Assembly: GCF_017875235.1 (NCBI RefSeq)
Contig: NZ_JAGGMI010000023.1
Coordinates: forward strand, 1 to 41,415
Direction: 5' to 3'
DNA length: 41,415 nt
Source of the DNA: Asticcacaulis solisilvae
GTDB taxonomy: Bacteria; Pseudomonadota; Alphaproteobacteria; Caulobacterales; Caulobacteraceae
Shown piece after piece: positions 17,117 through 25,688 of this stretch. The notes beneath the pieces were generated by a model. That model searched no databases, was not told the DNA's origin, and saw only the letters and a list, made by a program, of their open reading frames with translations. The position numbers and the translations under genes are program-made. Each line of letters opens with the position of its first letter. The first letter of the stretch is position 1.

Positions 17117-17506
17117 ATGGCCAAGGAACCTTCACGTATCAAGAAGCGCGAGCGCAAGAACATCACCTCGGGTGTGGCGCACGTCAACGCTTCGTTCAAC
17201 AACACCATGATCACCATCACCGACGCGCAGGGCAATGCCGTGTCGTGGTCGTCGGCCGGTATGATGGGCTTCAAGGGCTCGCGCAAGTCGACCCCGTACG
17301 CCGCCCAGGTCGCCGCCGAAGACGCCGGCCGCAAGGCGATCGAGCATGGTGTCAAGACGCTGGAAGTCAGCGTCGCCGGTCCGGGTTCGGGCCGTGAATC
17401 GGCTCTGCGCGCCCTGCAGGCGGTGGGCTTCACCATCACGACCATCCGTGACGTGACGCCGATCCCGCACAACGGCTGCCGTCCGCCGAAGCGCCGTCGC
17501 GTTTAA
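17117..17506 (+). CDS. rpsK: 30S ribosomal protein S11 (uS11)
   Basis: S11 has 129 residues. [20 protein letters not shown] and the [20 protein letters not shown] end are nearly invariant. It lies on the platform near the Shine-Dalgarno helix. AAGGA precedes the ATG. A 72-nt gap to rpoA contains a hairpin (GCCCTGGC 17531-17538 with GCCGGGGC 17545-17552) with little U-tract. Confidence 0.97.
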   Translation: MAKEPSRIKKRERKNITSGVAHVNASFNNTMITITDAQGNAVSWSSAGMMGFKGSRKSTPYAAQVAAEDAGRKAIEHGVKTLEVSVAGPGSGRESALRALQAVGFTITTIRDVTPIPHNGCRPPKRRRV

Positions 17507-17578
17507 TACATACTCCCTGTTTTATCAGTCGCCCTGGCTCATCTGCCGGGGCGGCCTTTCCTGTCTTGAGGGACGTAA

Positions 17579-18595
17579 ATGATCGAAAGAAACTGGCAAC
17601 AGCTTATTCGTCCTGAGAAGCCACAAGTCGAAGCGGGTTCCGACCCTTCCCGCAAAATGCGCCTGGTCGCCGAACCGCTGGAACGCGGCTTCGGTGTGAC
17701 GCTCGGCAACGCGCTGCGTCGCGTGCTTCTCTCCTCGCTGCAAGGCGCGGCCGTCACCTCCGTCCAGATCGACGGTGTGGTGCACGAATTCTCCTCCATC
17801 GAAGGCGTCCGTGAAGACGTCGTCGATATCATCCTGAACATCAAGCAACTGGCGTTGCGCATGCACGCCGAAGGCCCCAAGCGCATGGTGCTGCGCGCCA
17901 ATGGCGCAGGTCCCGTGACCGCCGGCCAGATCGACGTCCCCGCCGACATCGAAGTGCTGAACCCCGACCACGTCATCTGTACGCTGGACGAAGGCGCTTC
18001 GGTGCGCATGGAGTTCACCGTCCAGAACGGCAAGGGCTATGTCCCGGCTGACCGTCTGCGTCCGGAAGACGCGCCCATCGGCCTGATCGCCGTCGACGCC
18101 CTCTATTCGCCGGTCAAGAAGGTCGCCTACAAGGTCGAGCCGACCCGTCAGGGCCAGTCGCTCGACTACGACAAGCTGGTGCTGGAAGTCGAAACCAATG
18201 CCGCCGTCACGCCGGTTGACGCGGTCGCTTTCGCGGCCCGTATCCTGCAAGACCAGCTGCAGATCTTCATCACCTTCGAAGAGCCTAAGGCCCCGGTCGT
18301 TGAAGAAGGCAAGCCTGAGCTGCCGTTCAATCCGGCCCTGCTCAAGAAGGTCGACGAACTGGAACTCAGCGTCCGTTCGGCGAACTGCCTGAAGAACGAC
18401 AACATCGTCTATATCGGCGATCTGATCCAGAAGACGGAATCGGAAATGCTGCGCACGCCGAACTTCGGCCGCAAGTCGCTCAACGAAATCAAGGAAGTCC
18501 TGGCTTCCATGAACCTGAGCCTCGGCATGGACATCCCGAACTGGCCGCCGGAAAACGTCGAAGACCTGGCAAAGAAATTCGAAGATCAAATCTGA
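17579..18595 (+). CDS. rpoA: DNA-directed RNA polymerase subunit alpha
   Basis: This is a 338-residue subunit. The N-terminal domain (about 1-235) dimerises and nucleates core assembly, with [20 protein letters not shown] as the conserved core. After a linker, the C-terminal domain (about 255-325) has [16 protein letters not shown], whose Arg is the UP-element contact, and [18 protein letters not shown]. The ATG follows GAGGG. A strong hairpin lies between it and rplQ. Confidence 0.97.
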   Translation: MIERNWQQLIRPEKPQVEAGSDPSRKMRLVAEPLERGFGVTLGNALRRVLLSSLQGAAVTSVQIDGVVHEFSSIEGVREDVVDIILNIKQLALRMHAEGPKRMVLRANGAGPVTAGQIDVPADIEVLNPDHVICTLDEGASVRMEFTVQNGKGYVPADRLRPEDAPIGLIAVDALYSPVKKVAYKVEPTRQGQSLDYDKLVLEVETNAAVTPVDAVAFAARILQDQLQIFITFEEPKAPVVEEGKPELPFNPALLKKVDELELSVRSANCLKNDNIVYIGDLIQKTESEMLRTPNFGRKSLNEIKEVLASMNLSLGMDIPNWPPENVEDLAKKFEDQI

Positions 18596-18611
18596 TCTTT
18601 CGGAAATATGG

Positions 18612-18638
18612 AACCCGGATGAGCGATCATCCGGGTTT
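18612..18638 (+). terminator. Hairpin between rpoA and rplQ, partial terminator
   Basis: AACCCGGATGA (18612-18622) pairs perfectly with TCATCCGGGTT (18627-18637) around a GCGA tetraloop, followed by TTCCTATTTA. The tail is only moderately T-rich. It may end part of the transcripts and lower rplQ relative to rpoA, or rplQ may have its own promoter in the remaining 195 nt. Confidence 0.6.
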
Positions 18639-18832
18639 CCTATTTATAGGAACTGTTTTTTCGGTTCCGGCTTATCGGGAAAGACCAAAACCTTGTCCCG
18701 GTAATCTCCACGAGACTTGTCGTGGACGTTCGGAACGGGCAGGGGCCGTCGGCCTTTGACCTTTGTTTCCGGGCTCGTTTTTGGGGCCGCGCATGAGCCT
18801 TATGCGCCACGCGGTCTTATGGAGATTTACTC

Positions 18833-19249
18833 ATGCGTCACGGCTCCGGCTATCGCAAACTCGGTCGTACGACCGCTCACCGCATTGCCATGTTCGCCAA
18901 CATGTCGGCCTCGCTGATCAAGCACGAACAGATCGTTACCACCCTGCCGAAGGCCAAGGAACTGCGTCCCTTCGTCGAAAAGCTGGTCACGCTGGCCAAG
19001 TCGGGCACGCTGCACGACCGCCGTATCGCCATCTCGCGCGTCCGTGACGTGCCGCAGGTCGCCAAGCTGTTCGACGTCCTGGCCAAGCGCTATGCCGACC
19101 GCAACGGCGGCTACATCCGCATCCTGAAAGCCGGCTACCGTCACGGCGACAACGCCCCGATGGCCGTCATCGAATTCGTCGACCGCGACGAAAGCGCCAA
19201 GGGGCAGGATTCGGGCCCGGTCTTCTCGGCCGCCACCGACGAGGAATAA
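18833..19249 (+). CDS. rplQ: 50S ribosomal protein L17 (bL17)
   Basis: L17 has 138 residues. [20 protein letters not shown] and the [20 protein letters not shown] segment are diagnostic. [20 protein letters not shown] follows, then an acidic tail. It lies at the tunnel exit. It is the last gene of the ribosomal cluster. The 237-nt gap before it is long for this operon. Confidence 0.97.
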   Translation: MRHGSGYRKLGRTTAHRIAMFANMSASLIKHEQIVTTLPKAKELRPFVEKLVTLAKSGTLHDRRIAISRVRDVPQVAKLFDVLAKRYADRNGGYIRILKAGYRHGDNAPMAVIEFVDRDESAKGQDSGPVFSAATDEE

Positions 19250-19271
19250 GGATCGTCTGATCCCATTAAAA

Positions 19272-19292
19272 AGCCTCCGGTTTCCGGAGGCT
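19272..19292 (+). terminator. First copy of the rplQ terminator stem, without T-run
   Basis: AGCCTCCGG (19272-19280) and CCGGAGGCT (19284-19292) pair around TTT. The T-tract expected after it is missing because a 150-bp element begins at 19293. An identical stem with a T-run stands at 19443. Confidence 0.7.
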
Positions 19293-19442
19293 CAGGCTGC
19301 TGACAAAGTCTGTGGACAATTTTCATGCGGTATATTGCCACCTGATTCACGGAACGTCTCGGAATCAAGCGGTGAACATATCGGAATCAAATTGTGGCAA
19401 TTGGCCCTTCTCAAAAAAGATAGGGGGTTTGTCAGTAGCCTG
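19293..19442 (+). mobile_element. 150-bp transposon-like element inserted at the rplQ terminator
   Basis: The ends are a 15-bp inverted repeat: CAGGCTGCTGACAAA at 19293 and TTTGTCAGTAGCCTG at 19428-19442, 14 of 15 matching when inverted. It is flanked on both sides by an identical 21-bp palindromic terminator stem (19272-19292 and 19443-19463), as if that stem were a target duplication. Inside are a TTGCCAC/GTGGCAA inverted pair and two CGGAATCAA direct repeats. There is no open frame, so it is a MITE-like remnant. From memory, IS1182-type elements have CAGACTG...GACAAA ends and insert at palindromes; this is unchecked. Confidence 0.65.
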
Positions 19443-19469
19443 AGCCTCCGGTTTCCGGAGGCTTTTTTT
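19443..19469 (+). terminator. Second copy of the rplQ terminator, functional form
   Basis: AGCCTCCGG (19443-19451) and CCGGAGGCT (19455-19463) pair around TTT and are followed directly by a run of Ts. This is the complete intrinsic terminator that would end the rplQ transcript now that the element splits the pair. Confidence 0.8.
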
Positions 19470-19536
19470 ATGCCGAAGTTGCGCCGTTAAGACTCTGGTT
19501 ATCTCAGTTAACAAGCCTGTGATGATATGTCATGAG

Positions 19537-19577
19537 CTGTTATTTCGCTTAACAGGAAAAGCACGCTAGCCTTTAGA
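19537..19577 (+). promoter_or_regulatory. Candidate promoter with overlapping inverted repeat
   Basis: CTGTTA (19537-19542) and TAACAG (19550-19555) form an inverted repeat with a 7-bp spacer. TTAACA (19549-19554) lies 17 bp before TTTAGA (19572-19577). GCTAGC within the spacer also resembles the Caulobacter housekeeping -10 pattern. It would drive the small gene at 19653. Confidence 0.35.
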
Positions 19578-19652
19578 TACGGGGGCTTGTTTCGAGCAGC
19601 AGGCGCCCGCCAAACTTTTCCATCAGGTCTATCTCAAAATCAGGAGGGCAAT

Positions 19653-19817
19653 ATGTTGACTGACGACTACGCAAGCCGTGTGGCCGACCCCGCCGAAACG
19701 ATGTACGCATCGGGCGATTTCGCATTGAGTGACGACATGACGCTTGAAGCCGCGGTGCTGGAGGAGGCGTCAGTCTTCTCCGAACCGGTTCTCGACCGTA
19801 TCCGGACCAGCGACTGA
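19653..19817 (+). CDS. Small acidic protein of unknown function
   Basis: The 54-residue frame starts at an ATG with a strong AGGAGG 6 nt upstream and is closed by a terminator 35 nt after the stop. It has a candidate promoter of its own, so it looks like an independent transcription unit. The product is acidic and soluble (MLTDDYASRVADPAETMYAS at the start, DRIRTSD at the end), without Cys or a membrane segment. I recognise no family. An upstream extension to 19587 lacks a start signal. Confidence 0.6.
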   Translation: MLTDDYASRVADPAETMYASGDFALSDDMTLEAAVLEEASVFSEPVLDRIRTSD

Positions 19818-19851
19818 TCCGGACACGTTGATACGCCTCTCATAAGCACGG

Positions 19852-19884
19852 AAGCCGCCGGTAAAGCCCGGCGGCTTCTTTTTT
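19852..19884 (+). terminator. Rho-independent terminator of the small gene
   Basis: AAGCCGCCGG (19852-19861) pairs perfectly with CCGGCGGCTT (19868-19877), followed by CTTTTTT. Confidence 0.85.
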
Positions 19885-19975
19885 GGTTTCTGTCGTAATA
19901 AATTCATCGTGGCGTGCTTGACGGTTGGGACGCGGCGTGGACAGTCCATTTGCCGGATTTCGTTGGGGCGCAGTC

Positions 19976-21205
19976 ATGCCGATCAAACATCTCTTCGCCG
20001 TTGTCATCGTGGCGCTCGGACTGTCGGGCTGCGCCGCCATGCCGAAGCGAGAGGCCGCCCAGCCGCCCCTTTTGATCCTGGTGTCGATTGACGGCTTCCG
20101 CGCCGACTACCTGGAGCGCGGCGAGACGCCGAACCTGAGGACGCTGGCCGACGGAGGCGCGACCGGCGGCATGCGGCCGTCATTCCCCAGCCTGACCTTC
20201 CCCAACCATTTTACCCTGGTGACGGGGCAGCGGCCGGACCGCAATGGCATTGTCAACAACACCATGCGCGACGATCGAAAGCCTGGCGTGACCTTCAAGA
20301 TGTCGAACCTTGACGCCGTTCGCGACGCATTCTGGTGGGACGACGCCAAGCCCGTGTGGACCAGCGCCGAGGAGCAGGGCGTCAAGGCGGCGACCATGTT
20401 CTGGCCGGGCTCCGAAGCGGCCCATAAGGGCGTGCGGCCAAGCTATTGGTTGCCGTATCAGGAAGATATGCCGCACGCCGAGCGCGTCAGCCGTGTGCTT
20501 GGCTGGCTGGACCTGCCGGAAGCCGAGCGGCCGGGCTTTATCACCATGTACTTCTCCGACGTCGATCACGCGGGCCACGACCATGGCCCGGAAAGTCCCG
20601 AAGTGGACGCGGCAATCGCCAAGGTCGACGCCGCCATCGGTGAGCTTCGAGCTGGCCTGAAGGCGCGCGGGCTGGACGGCAAGGTCAACATCATCGTCGT
20701 GTCGGATCACGGCATGGCCAAGCACAAGCCTGAAAAGTTCGTCCGCCTGGCGGATCTGGTCTCGGCCGACAGCACCGATATCCTGGGCGGGCAGGTCGCC
20801 GGCTTCAACCCCAGGCCTGGCCACGAGGCTGAGGTGACGCGGATACTGCTGACGCCGCGCCCGAACATGCAATGCTGGCCGAAGGAAAAGATTCCGGCGC
20901 GCTTCCATTACGGCAAGCATCGCCGCGTCCCGAAGATCATCTGCCTGGCCGACGTCGGCGGCTATCTGGTCGCGCCTTCGAACGACGGCTGGATGCCCAA
21001 GCCTGAAGGCGGCAGCCACGGCTACGATCCCGCTGTGCCTGAGATGCGCGCCATTTTCATCGCCAACGGACCGGACATCCGCCCAGGCGTGACACTGCCG
21101 GTTTTTGACAATGTCGACGTCTATTCGCTGGAGACACGCCTCCTGCGCCTGAAGCCCGAACGTGGCGACGGCTCCCTGGCCAGCCTGAAGCCGGCGCTGA
21201 AATAA
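19976..21205 (+). CDS. Lipoprotein nucleotide pyrophosphatase/phosphodiesterase
   Basis: The product has 409 residues from ATG 19976 (MPIKHLFAVVIVALGLSGC), a lipoprotein signal ending LSGC. The catalytic domain belongs to the alkaline-phosphatase superfamily, NPP type. The first metal-binding Asp is in LVSIDGFRADYL, the nucleophilic Thr in PSLTFPNHFTLVTG, and further metal ligands in FSDVDHAGHDHGP, VVSDHGMAKH and GGSHGYDP. Such enzymes hydrolyse phosphodiester or pyrophosphate bonds, for example in nucleotides or lipid head groups, outside the inner membrane. An earlier in-frame start at 19925 would place the signal peptide internally and is rejected. Confidence 0.88.
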   Translation: MPIKHLFAVVIVALGLSGCAAMPKREAAQPPLLILVSIDGFRADYLERGETPNLRTLADGGATGGMRPSFPSLTFPNHFTLVTGQRPDRNGIVNNTMRDDRKPGVTFKMSNLDAVRDAFWWDDAKPVWTSAEEQGVKAATMFWPGSEAAHKGVRPSYWLPYQEDMPHAERVSRVLGWLDLPEAERPGFITMYFSDVDHAGHDHGPESPEVDAAIAKVDAAIGELRAGLKARGLDGKVNIIVVSDHGMAKHKPEKFVRLADLVSADSTDILGGQVAGFNPRPGHEAEVTRILLTPRPNMQCWPKEKIPARFHYGKHRRVPKIICLADVGGYLVAPSNDGWMPKPEGGSHGYDPAVPEMRAIFIANGPDIRPGVTLPVFDNVDVYSLETRLLRLKPERGDGSLASLKPALK

Positions 21206-21260
21206 CGCGGGTAGCCGACGGCTGTCGCTTGGGTTATGGAGGGGCAAACAGGGGAAATGC

Positions 21261-22496
21261 ATGTCCAGCCCACCGCCGCCTCGTAAAGCCGCCGCCGCCT
21301 TCATCCTGGTGACGGTCTTTCTCGACATGTTGTCGATCGGCATCATCATTCCCGTCCTTCCGCAACTGATCAAGGGCTTCCTGGGCGGCTCGGTGTCCGA
21401 GGCCGCGGCATGGACGGGGATCTTCGGTGCGGCCTGGGGGCTCGCCCAGTTTATCTTCTCACCGGTGCAGGGCGCCCTGTCCGACAGTATCGGCCGCCGT
21501 CCAGTCGTCCTGGCATCGAACTTCGGCACCGGAGTGGACTACCTGCTGATGGCCCTGGCGCCCAATCTGTGGTGGCTGCTGGCCGGGCGCATCGTCAGCG
21601 GCATCACGGCGGCCAGCATTTCAACGGCCTATGCCTATATGAGCGACGTGACGGCGCCGGAAGGCCGCGCCAAGGTCTTTGGCCTGATGGGGGCGGCGTT
21701 TGGCATCGGCTTCGTTGTCGGCCCGGGCCTTGGCGGGCCGCTGGGCAGCATCAATCCGCATCTTCCCTTCTTCGTGGCAGCGGGCCTGAGTCTGCTGAAC
21801 TTTCTCTACGGCTTCTTCGTCCTGCCCGAATCGCTGCCGAAGGACAAGCGCAAGCGCTTCGAGCCGCATGCCGCCAATCCGATAGGCGCCATCCGTTTCC
21901 TGGCGCGTTCGGGCCAGACCCTGCGCCTGGCGACGATGAACCTGCTGATGATGTTCGCGCACAGCGTCTTTCCGACGACCTTCGTGCTGTTTGCCGGCTA
22001 TCGCTTCGGCTGGGGACCGGCCGAGGTCGGTTATTGCCTGGCGGGCGTCGGTGTGCTGTCGGCCATCGTCCAGGCCGGCCTGACGGGGATTATCGTCAAG
22101 GCGATCGGCGAGGTGCGCACTATGTATCTCGGCATCTTCTGCGGTGTCATATCCTTCACAGGTTACGCCCTGGCTCCGGACTGGCCGGTCTTTGTCGCCT
22201 TCATGCCGGTGGGCGCCATGTGGGGCCTGACCACACCCAATATCCAGGCGCTGATGAGCGGCTGGGTGGCGCCGCAGGAACAGGGGACGCTGCAGGGCGC
22301 CAATATGAGCCTGTCGGCCATGGCGACCATCTTTGCGCCCCTGGCATTTGGCAGCGTGCTGGCCTACGTGACCCATCCCGCCGTGGCGAAGATGTTCAGC
22401 GGCGCGTCCTTCCTGCTGGCGGCAAGCTTCGTCCTCCTGGGACTGATGCTTGCCTTCGGCGTTCGTCCGGCGCCAAAAAAGATACCAGAGGCATGA
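21261..22496 (+). CDS. MFS transporter, TetA/Tcr-like
   Basis: The 411-residue protein has about 12 hydrophobic segments. Motif A, GALSDSIGRRPVVLAS, lies between helices 2 and 3. FLDMLSIGIIIPVLPQLI in helix 1 and GIGFVVGPGLGGPLG in helix 5 are typical of tetracycline-type drug/proton antiporters. It probably exports a small hydrophobic compound; the substrate cannot be read from sequence. The stop overlaps the DUF1801 start as ATGA, and a TetR regulator is encoded convergently just beyond, which could control drug-efflux genes. Confidence 0.88.
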   Translation: MSSPPPPRKAAAAFILVTVFLDMLSIGIIIPVLPQLIKGFLGGSVSEAAAWTGIFGAAWGLAQFIFSPVQGALSDSIGRRPVVLASNFGTGVDYLLMALAPNLWWLLAGRIVSGITAASISTAYAYMSDVTAPEGRAKVFGLMGAAFGIGFVVGPGLGGPLGSINPHLPFFVAAGLSLLNFLYGFFVLPESLPKDKRKRFEPHAANPIGAIRFLARSGQTLRLATMNLLMMFAHSVFPTTFVLFAGYRFGWGPAEVGYCLAGVGVLSAIVQAGLTGIIVKAIGEVRTMYLGIFCGVISFTGYALAPDWPVFVAFMPVGAMWGLTTPNIQALMSGWVAPQEQGTLQGANMSLSAMATIFAPLAFGSVLAYVTHPAVAKMFSGASFLLAASFVLLGLMLAFGVRPAPKKIPEA

Positions 22497-22861
22497 GTTC
22501 GGTCGATGATTTCATTGTGGCGCTGGTATCACCGCGCAAGGCCGAAATCGAGGCAGTGCGGCAGATCATCCTGGCAAGCCACCCGGAGATATCCGAAGGC
22601 ATTAAGTGGAATGCGCCCAGTTTCTTCTACAAGGACTGGTTCGCGACATTTCATCTCCGTGCCAAGTCGGGTATCCAGATCATTCTGCATAGGGGCGCGA
22701 AGATCAAGACGGCGCCGATGCGTGAGATTGCCGATCCTTCTGGGTTGCTGGAATGGCTGGCCCCGGACCGCGCGACGATGAGATTCGCCGATATCGATGC
22801 GATAGAGGCGCGACGCGGGGACCTGTCATCGGTCATCAGAGCCTGGATATCTGCCCTTTGA
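22493..22861 (+). CDS. DUF1801 domain protein
   Basis: The protein has 122 residues and overlaps the MFS gene by 4 bp. SHPEISEGIKWNAPSFFYKD and ATFHLRAKSGIQIILHRGAK are the characteristic DUF1801 (YdhG-like) segments. The fold resembles iron-chaperone/frataxin-like proteins, but the function is unsettled. Translation is probably coupled to the transporter. It ends 2 nt before the TetR gene on the other strand. Confidence 0.82.
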   Translation: MSSVDDFIVALVSPRKAEIEAVRQIILASHPEISEGIKWNAPSFFYKDWFATFHLRAKSGIQIILHRGAKIKTAPMREIADPSGLLEWLAPDRATMRFADIDAIEARRGDLSSVIRAWISAL

Positions 22862-22863
22862 AT

Positions 22864-23433
22864 TCAAGCTTCAGCAGATGGGCCGAGCATGGCCTCCGTC
22901 AGGCCATTGCCTGACCGGTGCAGGGCCTCTGCCATAGCGGCATGAGACAGGGGCACGCGTCCCAGTATCCAGGGAACCACCAGTGCGAACTGGGCAGCGG
23001 CGATCTGCGTTGCCAGCAGGTTCATAGGCACGGCCGGGACGCGGATATCTTCGGCCAACTGAACCAGCCGCATTTCGACCTGAGCGGTCAAGACGGTCTG
23101 GAGTACGTCGCGCGCCGGCGCGTAGAACAGTACGCGCGCCACGGCCTGCTTTTCGCGCAGATGCTGGAGCCACCAGCCGAGGTGCGCCGGGACGTCGCGG
23201 GACCCGATAACCGAAGCCAGGGCCCACATGGGCCGCTTCATGCTGTCGCTGAGCAGGTCCGTCCGGGTGCGGAAATGTTCGTAAAGCGTCGAGCGGCCGA
23301 TATTGGCGCGGGCGGCGACGCCCGCCATGGTTACGGCCGGATAGTTCTTTTCGAACAGCAGTTCGACAAACGCCGTGCGAATGGCCTGGCGTGTCCGGGT
23401 CTGGCGGCGGTCGAGCGTCTCAATGGCGGACAT
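22864..23433 (-). CDS. TetR-family transcriptional regulator
   Basis: The protein has 189 residues. The N-terminal helix-turn-helix (about 12-60) is clear: RQAIRTAFVELLFEKNYPAV, then MAGVAARANIGRSTLYEHFR. The C-terminal two thirds are a helical ligand-binding domain without recognisable specificity. It is divergent from the VOC gene and tail-to-tail with the MFS/DUF1801 pair. A 22-bp imperfect palindrome 11 nt upstream of its start suggests autoregulation and shared control of the VOC gene. Confidence 0.88.
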   Translation of the reverse strand: MSAIETLDRRQTRTRQAIRTAFVELLFEKNYPAVTMAGVAARANIGRSTLYEHFRTRTDLLSDSMKRPMWALASVIGSRDVPAHLGWWLQHLREKQAVARVLFYAPARDVLQTVLTAQVEMRLVQLAEDIRVPAVPMNLLATQIAAAQFALVVPWILGRVPLSHAAMAEALHRSGNGLTEAMLGPSAEA

Positions 23434-23443
23434 TTCATACCCA

Positions 23444-23465
23444 GTGTCTGTTAGCGGACGAACAC
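23444..23465. promoter_or_regulatory. Imperfect 22-bp palindrome, candidate TetR operator
   Basis: GTGT (23444-23447) and ACAC (23462-23465) are the outer arms. Inner GT/AC and a central GC also match, about 14 of 22 positions being symmetric. It lies in the 105-nt divergent region between the TetR and VOC genes. Confidence 0.35.
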
Positions 23466-23538
23466 CATGACCTATCTATCGGCGGCGCGCACGTCTTTTG
23501 CTAAGGTGCCGCACCTCCAAGATTGAAAGACAGCCTGA

Positions 23539-23913
23539 ATGCCTGCCATCCTTGACCAGCGCCCGTTCCTCGCCACCAGGAATTTCCGCCGCTCGATCGA
23601 CTTCTATTCGCGGCTGGGGTGGACCGCGATCTATCAGGACGCGGACCTGGCGCTTATGGAGCAGGGAACGTCACGTTTCTTCCTGCAGAACGCCTTCGTC
23701 GAGCAATGGGCGCACAACACCATGGTACATCTGGTCGTCGACGATGCGCGGGCCTGGTATGAGACGGCGAAGCGAGTCAAGGCCGAGGGCGGCTTCGATG
23801 AGGTGACGGTCCATCCGCCGCGTCGCGAAGCCTATGGTGCACTGGCCACACATGTCCTGGACCCGGCGGGTATTCTGCTCTTCTTCGCCCAGTTCGACGC
23901 GAAACCGGCGTAA
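23539..23913 (+). CDS. VOC-family protein (bleomycin-resistance/glyoxalase fold)
   Basis: The protein has 124 residues and two beta-alpha-beta-beta-beta halves. LATRNFRRSIDFYSRLGW is the first module, followed by SRFFLQNAF. VHLVVDDARAWYETA begins the second, and LDPAGILLFFAQF closes it. The pattern fits bleomycin-binding proteins more than metal-dependent glyoxalase I, since the metal His/Glu set is incomplete. It may sequester a drug or metabolite. It is divergent from the TetR gene. Confidence 0.8.
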   Translation: MPAILDQRPFLATRNFRRSIDFYSRLGWTAIYQDADLALMEQGTSRFFLQNAFVEQWAHNTMVHLVVDDARAWYETAKRVKAEGGFDEVTVHPPRREAYGALATHVLDPAGILLFFAQFDAKPA

Positions 23914-24060
23914 TACGAAACGAGCGCGTTTAGGCCGTTCTACAGCCTTGATACCGCCGCAATAGTCTCTAAATCTTGCGTCGGATACTTGCCTTTTCGC
24001 ATTCCCTTGCGCCGAACCGGCATCCACTTCGGCGGGAAATGCTTTACGTGGAACGGACTG

Positions 24061-25515
24061 ATGACGCCTCGCGCCCTTACGAAATCTCTTCTGACCGGTT
24101 TTTCGATGATCGCCATGCTGGCGGCGTGCGGGCCGGGGCAAACGCAGGATACGCAGAAATATTCGGGCTCGGGCTTTAACCAGGAAACAACTCCGACCCA
24201 GCCGCGCCGCGTGCCCAGCTCGCAGCAGGAGGTCAAGGCGTCGTTCGGTCCGGTCGTCCGGACGGTCGCGCCCGCCGTCGTCAACGTCTATGCCGAAAGC
24301 GTATCGCGCCAGCGCGTCGATCCCTTCTGGGAAATGTTCGGCGCCGTGCCGCGCGCCCGCACCGAAAAATCGCTCGGCTCAGGCGTCATTGTCCGCAAGG
24401 ACGGGATCATCGTCACCAATAACCACGTGGTCGAAGGTGCGACCTCGCTGATGGTGGTCTTAAGCGACCGGCGCGAATACCCCGCCAAGCTGCTGCTGGC
24501 GGATCCGCGCACCGACCTGGCTGTCCTCAAGCTTGAGGCCGGAGCGAACGAAACCTTCGCCACGCTCGAGATGGACGATGACCGCGACCAGCAGGTCGGC
24601 GACCTGGTCCTGGCCATCGGTAACCCGTTCGGGGTCGGCCAGACGGTGACCAGCGGTATCATCTCCGCCCTTGACCGCACGCAGGTCGGATCGGGCGAAG
24701 GCGCCTATATCCAGACTGACGCGGCGATCAATCCCGGTAATTCGGGCGGCGCCCTGGTCGACATGAACGGCCGCCTGATCGGCATCAACTCGTTCATCCT
24801 GTCGCGCTCTGGCGGTTCGGCAGGGGTCGGCTTCGCCATTCCATCCGCCCAGGTGTCGCGCGTCGTCGCCTCAGCCGTTGGCGGCCAGACCCAGGTCCAG
24901 CGCGCCTGGCTGGGCGCCAAGGGCAATGCCGTGACCGGCGACATCGCCCGCAGCCTGGGCCTGACGCGTCCCGAAGGCGTGCTGGTGTCCGACGTCTATC
25001 GCGGCAGCGCCGCCGACGCGGCCGGCCTCAAGACCGGCGACATCATCCTCAATGTCGACGGCCAGCCGGTCAACGACGAGTCGGGCCTGCGCTATCGCAT
25101 CAGCCTGGTGCCGCTTGGCCAGACCGTGCCGCTGACCGTTCTGCGCAACAACCGCCCCGCCGACCTGAGGATCAAGGCTGCGGCCCCGCCGGCCAATCCG
25201 CCGCGCGACGAACGCCTGCTGAAGGGCGAGAACCCGTTCTCCGGCGCCAAGGTGGTCAACCTGTCGCCGGCCGTGGCCGACGAATTGGGCGTTGATCCCT
25301 TCGACGCACCCAAGGGCGTGCTGGTGTTTTCGCTTGAGGGCACGCGGACCTATGCGGCGAGTGTCGGCCTGCGTCCGGGCGACATCATCCGTGCGGTTAA
25401 CGGCGTGAATATCGAAACGACCAGCCAGCTTGATAATGTCCTCAAGGCTGGGGCACGCGGATGGCGCATCACGATCATCCGCAACGGCCAACAGATTACG
25501 GCGCAGTTCCGGTAA
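24061..25515 (+). CDS. HtrA/DegP-type serine protease, predicted lipoprotein
   Basis: The protease has 484 residues from ATG 24061. A TTG start at 23989 would precede the signal peptide and is unlikely. The signal ends MLAAC, so Cys23 should be lipidated. The trypsin-like domain carries His122 (VTNNHVVEG), Asp152 (RTDLAVLKL) and Ser228 (NPGNSGGALV). Two PDZ domains follow (about 300-390 and 395-484), each with a DIIxxV(D/N)G motif. It degrades or refolds damaged envelope proteins. The lipid anchor is unusual, since classical DegP is soluble periplasmic and DegS has a membrane helix. Confidence 0.9.
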   Translation: MTPRALTKSLLTGFSMIAMLAACGPGQTQDTQKYSGSGFNQETTPTQPRRVPSSQQEVKASFGPVVRTVAPAVVNVYAESVSRQRVDPFWEMFGAVPRARTEKSLGSGVIVRKDGIIVTNNHVVEGATSLMVVLSDRREYPAKLLLADPRTDLAVLKLEAGANETFATLEMDDDRDQQVGDLVLAIGNPFGVGQTVTSGIISALDRTQVGSGEGAYIQTDAAINPGNSGGALVDMNGRLIGINSFILSRSGGSAGVGFAIPSAQVSRVVASAVGGQTQVQRAWLGAKGNAVTGDIARSLGLTRPEGVLVSDVYRGSAADAAGLKTGDIILNVDGQPVNDESGLRYRISLVPLGQTVPLTVLRNNRPADLRIKAAAPPANPPRDERLLKGENPFSGAKVVNLSPAVADELGVDPFDAPKGVLVFSLEGTRTYAASVGLRPGDIIRAVNGVNIETTSQLDNVLKAGARGWRITIIRNGQQITAQFR

Positions 25516-25581
25516 ATTTTGCACTGCAGCATCGTTGCAACACATTGCCGCAATCATGTGCTTAAAACAACTAGCCGGGCC

Positions 25582-25599
25582 CCGTCACCAAACTGACAT
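25582..25599 (+). promoter_or_regulatory. Pho-box-like direct repeat upstream of the TonB receptor
   Basis: CCGTCAC (25582-25588) and CTGACAT (25593-25599), separated by CAAA, match the PhoB consensus of two CTGTCAT units with a 4-bp spacer at 11 of 14 positions. No good -10 box is seen at the expected distance, so the call is weak. Confidence 0.25.
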
Positions 25600-25688
25600 G
25601 GCTTTGTAGTGGCTGCGTCACAAATCCCCCCTAACGCCCCTGTGCGATAGCGGCCGGAGGTCCGGCTGTTTGGGATTTGGGGATATCA

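Noticed and set aside
21410..22492. Frame open upstream of the DUF1801 gene through the MFS gene
   Set aside because: Before 22493 it is the transporter read in another frame. Only the part from the ATG at 22493 matches a family.
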